13,541 bases of DNA. Source: Accumulibacter sp. (lineage in GTDB: Bacteria; Pseudomonadota; Gammaproteobacteria; Burkholderiales; Rhodocyclaceae). Every line of letters begins with the position of its first letter. The stretch's first letter is position 1. This document shows, piece by piece, positions 10,903-13,541 of this stretch. The DNA lies in assembly GCA_031274075.1 (NCBI GenBank), contig JAISQQ010000085.1, positions 1-13,541 on the forward strand. Reading direction: 5' to 3'. The notes under the pieces are model-generated. The model had not been told where the DNA came from and made no database searches. It saw only the letters and a program-made list of their open reading frames with translations. The translations under genes and the position numbers were made by a program.

Positions 10903-13188
10903 TCACGCGGCGACGAGTTGCCGCGCCAGCGCCACCTCGATCGAATCGCCGTCCGGGTTCAGGACGTCGAGCCCGGATTCGGGCACGTCGCCCGAAGTGG
11001 ACTGCGCCACCGCGATCTTCCTGGCCATGAGTTCCAGGCAAGCGATCTGCGAGGACTCGGCGTAGCCGAGATAGATCACGCGCACCGGCTGTTTCTGGCC
11101 GATGCGCCACGAGCGGCGGGACGCCTGTTGCAGGCTATAGACGTTGTATCCCGACTGCATGAACACGAGGGTCGGAAACTCCAATAGATCCAGCCCGGTC
11201 TTGACCAGCTCCGGATTGGTGATCAGCACGTCGAGGCCGCGGTCGAGCTGCTCGGCGATCCAGTCCTCGCGGCGGGACGCCTCGACGCTCGCGCGCAGCA
11301 CCGCCGCCCTGAAGCCTTCCTGCTTGAGCCGCCGCAGCAGGCGCGAGGTGGTGTCGCGCGTGCCGGTATAGACCGTATAGACCAGGGTCTTGCGGCCGGC
11401 CGCCTTCTCCGCCTTGCAGATTTCGATCAGCTCGCGCTCCTTCGGCATCACTTCCCACTCGTCGAACTGAGCGGGGACGGAGGCCAGGGTCACTCGATGG
11501 TGCGGATGCACCACCGTCTCCGGCCGGAAGCAGCAATCCGGCCAGGCCAGCAGCACGTTGAGCACCACGCCCAGCAGCGTCGTGTCGCGCCGCGCCAGGG
11601 CCCGGCGCAGCTCGGCGGTCAGAGACCACGACAGACCGCGGTAGGCCGCGGCTTGCGCGGTGTCCATCGCGACTTCACGAAACTCCTCGTCGTAGGGCGG
11701 CAAGACGTTGCCGCCAATATCCCGAAGTTTGAGAAAGACGGTGAACGGCAGGATGCCGCGCAGCACGCCCTTCGGCCCGAAACCCGGCGCCTTGACCGTG
11801 CGCACCGAAACCTTGGTGCCCTTGGCCGTCTTGTGCGCCGTGCCGGCGCTCTCGGAATAGATGTCCTTCAAGACCCCGTGGTCGCGCATGAACGCCATCG
11901 CCGCCGAGTTCATCGAGCCGTTCTTCGCCGGCCGGTAGCCGTCTTCGATCATTCGCCCGGGCAGCGCCCGGAACAGCAGGTAGAACAGGTCGTCGGCATA
12001 ACCGCCCATGAGCGTTCCGGTGAGCAGCAACACCTTCTTTGCCTTGGCCGCGAGCACGCCCATGGCCTGGCCCTGGGCCGAACCGCTGTTTTTATACTCG
12101 TGGCCTTCGTCCACGATCAAGAGGTCGAAAAAGCCTTGCGGCAAGTAGCGCTTGATGAATTCCGAGGGCTGGTAGCCGCCCTCGCCAAAACCGAACTCCA
12201 TGTTCGCCAGGGCGCGTTCCATGCGGCTCGCCTGGCGGTCCGAGAAGACCAGTTCGCCCTGGCCGTCCATGAGATTGATGAATTCATGCACGTTGTCGCC
12301 GAGCATCGACGCGAGGAACGATTCGCCGAAGGTCTGCATCAGCTTCTTCGCGGTCATTTCCCCGATGGTGGGAATACGCTTCAGCGCCTTGAGCACGGCG
12401 GAAGACTGGTCGCGGGCGGACAAGCTTTTGGGGCGCATCAGCGTCCATAAAGCCGCGCCGCAGTGGCCGCACTTCCGGCGCGACTCCTCGGCTTCGAGAT
12501 CGGCCGGGGGGATCGGCTCGCCGTCGAGGTTGGTGACGAGGCCGCCGCAGTCGGGGCAGACCGCCCCGTGGCCGCGGCGGGTGCGCCGCCGGGCGAAGGC
12601 GGGTTGCCAGTGGAATCCCATGCGCATGCGCACGCGGCCGAGGACGAAGAACTCCGGACCCTGCGCCGGCGCGTCCAGCGCCTCGCGCAGTTTCAAGAGC
12701 TTCATCAGCGTGTCCGGGCCATTGAGCACCCAGACCTTGGCGCCGGCAACCGTTTCCAGGATTTCGCGCCGCCATTTGTAGACCAAGTGGGGCGGCGAGA
12801 GCACCAGGGTGCGCCGGAAACCTTCGGCGCGGAGCACGGCGGCCACCGCGATGCCGACGATGGTCTTGCCGCAGCCCATTTCACCGTTGACGATCGCCGC
12901 GTGTTCGTTGCGGCCCAGCAGGAGTTCGGCGACGGCATGGACGACCTCGGCCTGCGCCGGGAAGAGCGAGCGCTTGAGTCCCGCGAGGACGATCTGGCGA
13001 GGCGCGCGCGGCACGCCGGTGTAGACCGGCGGATTGGCGCGGTTGAGCGAATCGAGCAACTCGTCGCCGAACTCGGCGACGAAGTCCTGCAGCTTCAGCG
13101 TCCGGGAAGGATCGTCCGCTTCGATGAGCTCGTCCGGGACGGACGGGTCTTCGGTGGGGGGAACCGTTTCAAGATCGATAAGGGACAT
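10903..13188 (-). CDS. SNF2-like superfamily 2 helicase with zinc-ribbon insert
   Basis: A 761-residue ATP-dependent DNA translocase or helicase. Motif I is NGEMGCGKT at 101-109. The DEAH-box-like motif II is VDEGHEYK at 359-366. Motif III is LLTGTLMGG at 388-396. The second RecA domain contains TLVYTVYTGTRDT (601-613), VLITNPELVKTGLDLLEF (654-671) and motif VI QQASRRSWRIGQ (687-698), typical of SNF2-related enzymes. Between motifs I and II sits an insert with CPDCGG at 211-216 and CGHCG at 240-244, a probable four-cysteine zinc ribbon. The frame stays open upstream to 13431 through purine/pyrimidine repeat DNA. The true start is 13188, with GGAG 9 bases before it. Such helicases are common in accessory regions of conjugative elements; the substrate is unknown. 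Roles in replication, maintenance or defence are all possible. Confidence 0.9.
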   Translation of the reverse strand: MSLIDLETVPPTEDPSVPDELIEADDPSRTLKLQDFVAEFGDELLDSLNRANPPVYTGVPRAPRQIVLAGLKRSLFPAQAEVVHAVAELLLGRNEHAAIVNGEMGCGKTIVGIAVAAVLRAEGFRRTLVLSPPHLVYKWRREILETVAGAKVWVLNGPDTLMKLLKLREALDAPAQGPEFFVLGRVRMRMGFHWQPAFARRRTRRGHGAVCPDCGGLVTNLDGEPIPPADLEAEESRRKCGHCGAALWTLMRPKSLSARDQSSAVLKALKRIPTIGEMTAKKLMQTFGESFLASMLGDNVHEFINLMDGQGELVFSDRQASRMERALANMEFGFGEGGYQPSEFIKRYLPQGFFDLLIVDEGHEYKNSGSAQGQAMGVLAAKAKKVLLLTGTLMGGYADDLFYLLFRALPGRMIEDGYRPAKNGSMNSAAMAFMRDHGVLKDIYSESAGTAHKTAKGTKVSVRTVKAPGFGPKGVLRGILPFTVFLKLRDIGGNVLPPYDEEFREVAMDTAQAAAYRGLSWSLTAELRRALARRDTTLLGVVLNVLLAWPDCCFRPETVVHPHHRVTLASVPAQFDEWEVMPKERELIEICKAEKAAGRKTLVYTVYTGTRDTTSRLLRRLKQEGFRAAVLRASVEASRREDWIAEQLDRGLDVLITNPELVKTGLDLLEFPTLVFMQSGYNVYSLQQASRRSWRIGQKQPVRVIYLGYAESSQIACLELMARKIAVAQSTSGDVPESGLDVLNPDGDSIEVALARQLVAA

Positions 13189-13370
13189 GGCAATACTCCA
13201 GAGAAAGAAGAGAAAGAGGAAAAAGAAGAGAAAGAAAAAACAGAAAGAAAAGAGGCCGCCTCCTCCCCGCAGGGCGAAGACCGGCCCCGGGGTGGGAAGA
13301 GAAAGAGAGAAAAAGGAAAGAAAGAGAGAGAGAGAAAAAAAAAAAACGGCGCCGGGCCGCAGGCTGGGGA
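13189..13370 (-). promoter_or_regulatory. Long purine/pyrimidine-biased spacer before the helicase gene
   Basis: A 182-base gap in which the plus strand is mostly purine and the minus-strand transcript mostly pyrimidine. Reading along the minus strand it holds a small 4-bp hairpin followed by T12 (13335-13359, a possible weak terminator), (CT)6 at 13323-13334, a GC-rich middle near 13255-13300, more C/T-rich DNA, and GGAG before the helicase ATG. No clear promoter was found. Confidence 0.65.
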
Positions 13371-13541
13371 TCAGTATTCGCCGGGCAGGAGCCGCGTGGT
13401 GACGCTGCGATCCCATTCGGTGATGATCCACAGCGTCAGGTCCGGCGCGACCCGGTAGGACGAGAACAGACGATCCTTTCCGGATTTGAGCGCGGCGTCG
13501 TTTTGCCGCCGATCGTGGGGGTCCAGATCGCCCCAGTCGCC
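13371..13541 (-). CDS. C-terminal part of an unknown accessory protein ending in a WIITEWDRSVTT motif
   Basis: The 5' end lies beyond the window; 56 residues are visible. They read GDWGDLDPHDRRQNDAALKS, then a short linker, then SSYRVAPDLTLWIITEWDRS and VTTRLLPGEY. I recall a very similar ending (WIITEWDRSVTTLLLP) in uncharacterised plasmid and conjugative-element proteins of gammaproteobacteria, sometimes given misleading names such as restriction subunit; no function can be stated. Likely soluble. It lies upstream of the helicase gene in the same direction and shares the unusual spacer style. The continuous frame with good codon use and a TGA at 13371-13373 supports a real gene. Confidence 0.8.
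   Translation of the reverse strand, partial: GDWGDLDPHDRRQNDAALKSGKDRLFSSYRVAPDLTLWIITEWDRSVTTRLLPGEY

Noticed and set aside
13034..13402. Plus-strand frame with Lys/Glu-rich KEKKEK-type sequence
   Set aside because: It comes from purine-rich spacer DNA and the helicase antisense strand, not a protein-like composition.
13189..13431. N-terminal extension of the helicase by about 81 residues
   Set aside because: The extension translates simple-sequence DNA into runs of Phe, Leu and Ser. A GGAG ribosome-binding site fits the ATG at 13188.

Overview
The window is a GC-rich stretch (roughly two-thirds G+C by eye). It looks like part of an integrative and conjugative element of the PFGI-1 / SXT-TOL / ICEHin1056 type, which carries a 'G-type' (GI-like) conjugative type IV secretion system. 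Nine adjacent minus-strand genes match families known only from such elements, in the order usual for them: PilL, a bitopic membrane protein, the PFL_4693 family, a lytic transglycosylase, the PFL_4695 family, TraD, the PFL_4697 family, then RAQPRD, PFL_4701 and PFL_4702. Composition and families point to a beta- or gammaproteobacterial host; I cannot name the species.

Layout from high to low coordinates, the direction in which nearly everything is transcribed. (1) 13541-9898 is an accessory block upstream of the transfer genes. It holds the tail of an unknown protein, a 761-residue SNF2-like helicase with a zinc-ribbon insert, and two unknown small proteins. The genes are separated by unusual spacers made of GC-rich hairpins, long A or (AG)n tracts and near-identical ribosome-binding leaders. 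A strong terminator at 9841-9877 closes the block. (2) 9740-3521 is a tight transfer operon from pilL to the PFL_4697-type membrane protein, with mostly 4-base stop/start overlaps. The one break in this packing lies between the PFL_4695-family gene and traD, where a heptanucleotide-repeat inverted repeat has been inserted. (3) 3520-935 is an accessory patch inside the transfer operon: an AlbA_2/ATPase gene with its own likely promoter, a small plus-strand gene, several hairpins and repeats, and a probable 35-residue membrane protein. (4) 934-1 resumes the transfer operon with RAQPRD, PFL_4701 and PFL_4702 (the last cut by the window edge).

Working together, TraD would feed relaxosome DNA to the channel. 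The transglycosylase would open peptidoglycan. PilL and the envelope and membrane proteins would build or support the mating channel. The helicase block probably serves DNA processing or maintenance of the element.

Most worth a second look: the large inverted repeat ending five bases before the traD start codon; the repeated trailer/leader modules around the helicase block; and the cargo patch between PFL_4697 and RAQPRD with its 35-residue reading frame. No RNA genes, CRISPR arrays, transposase genes or attachment sites were recognised.
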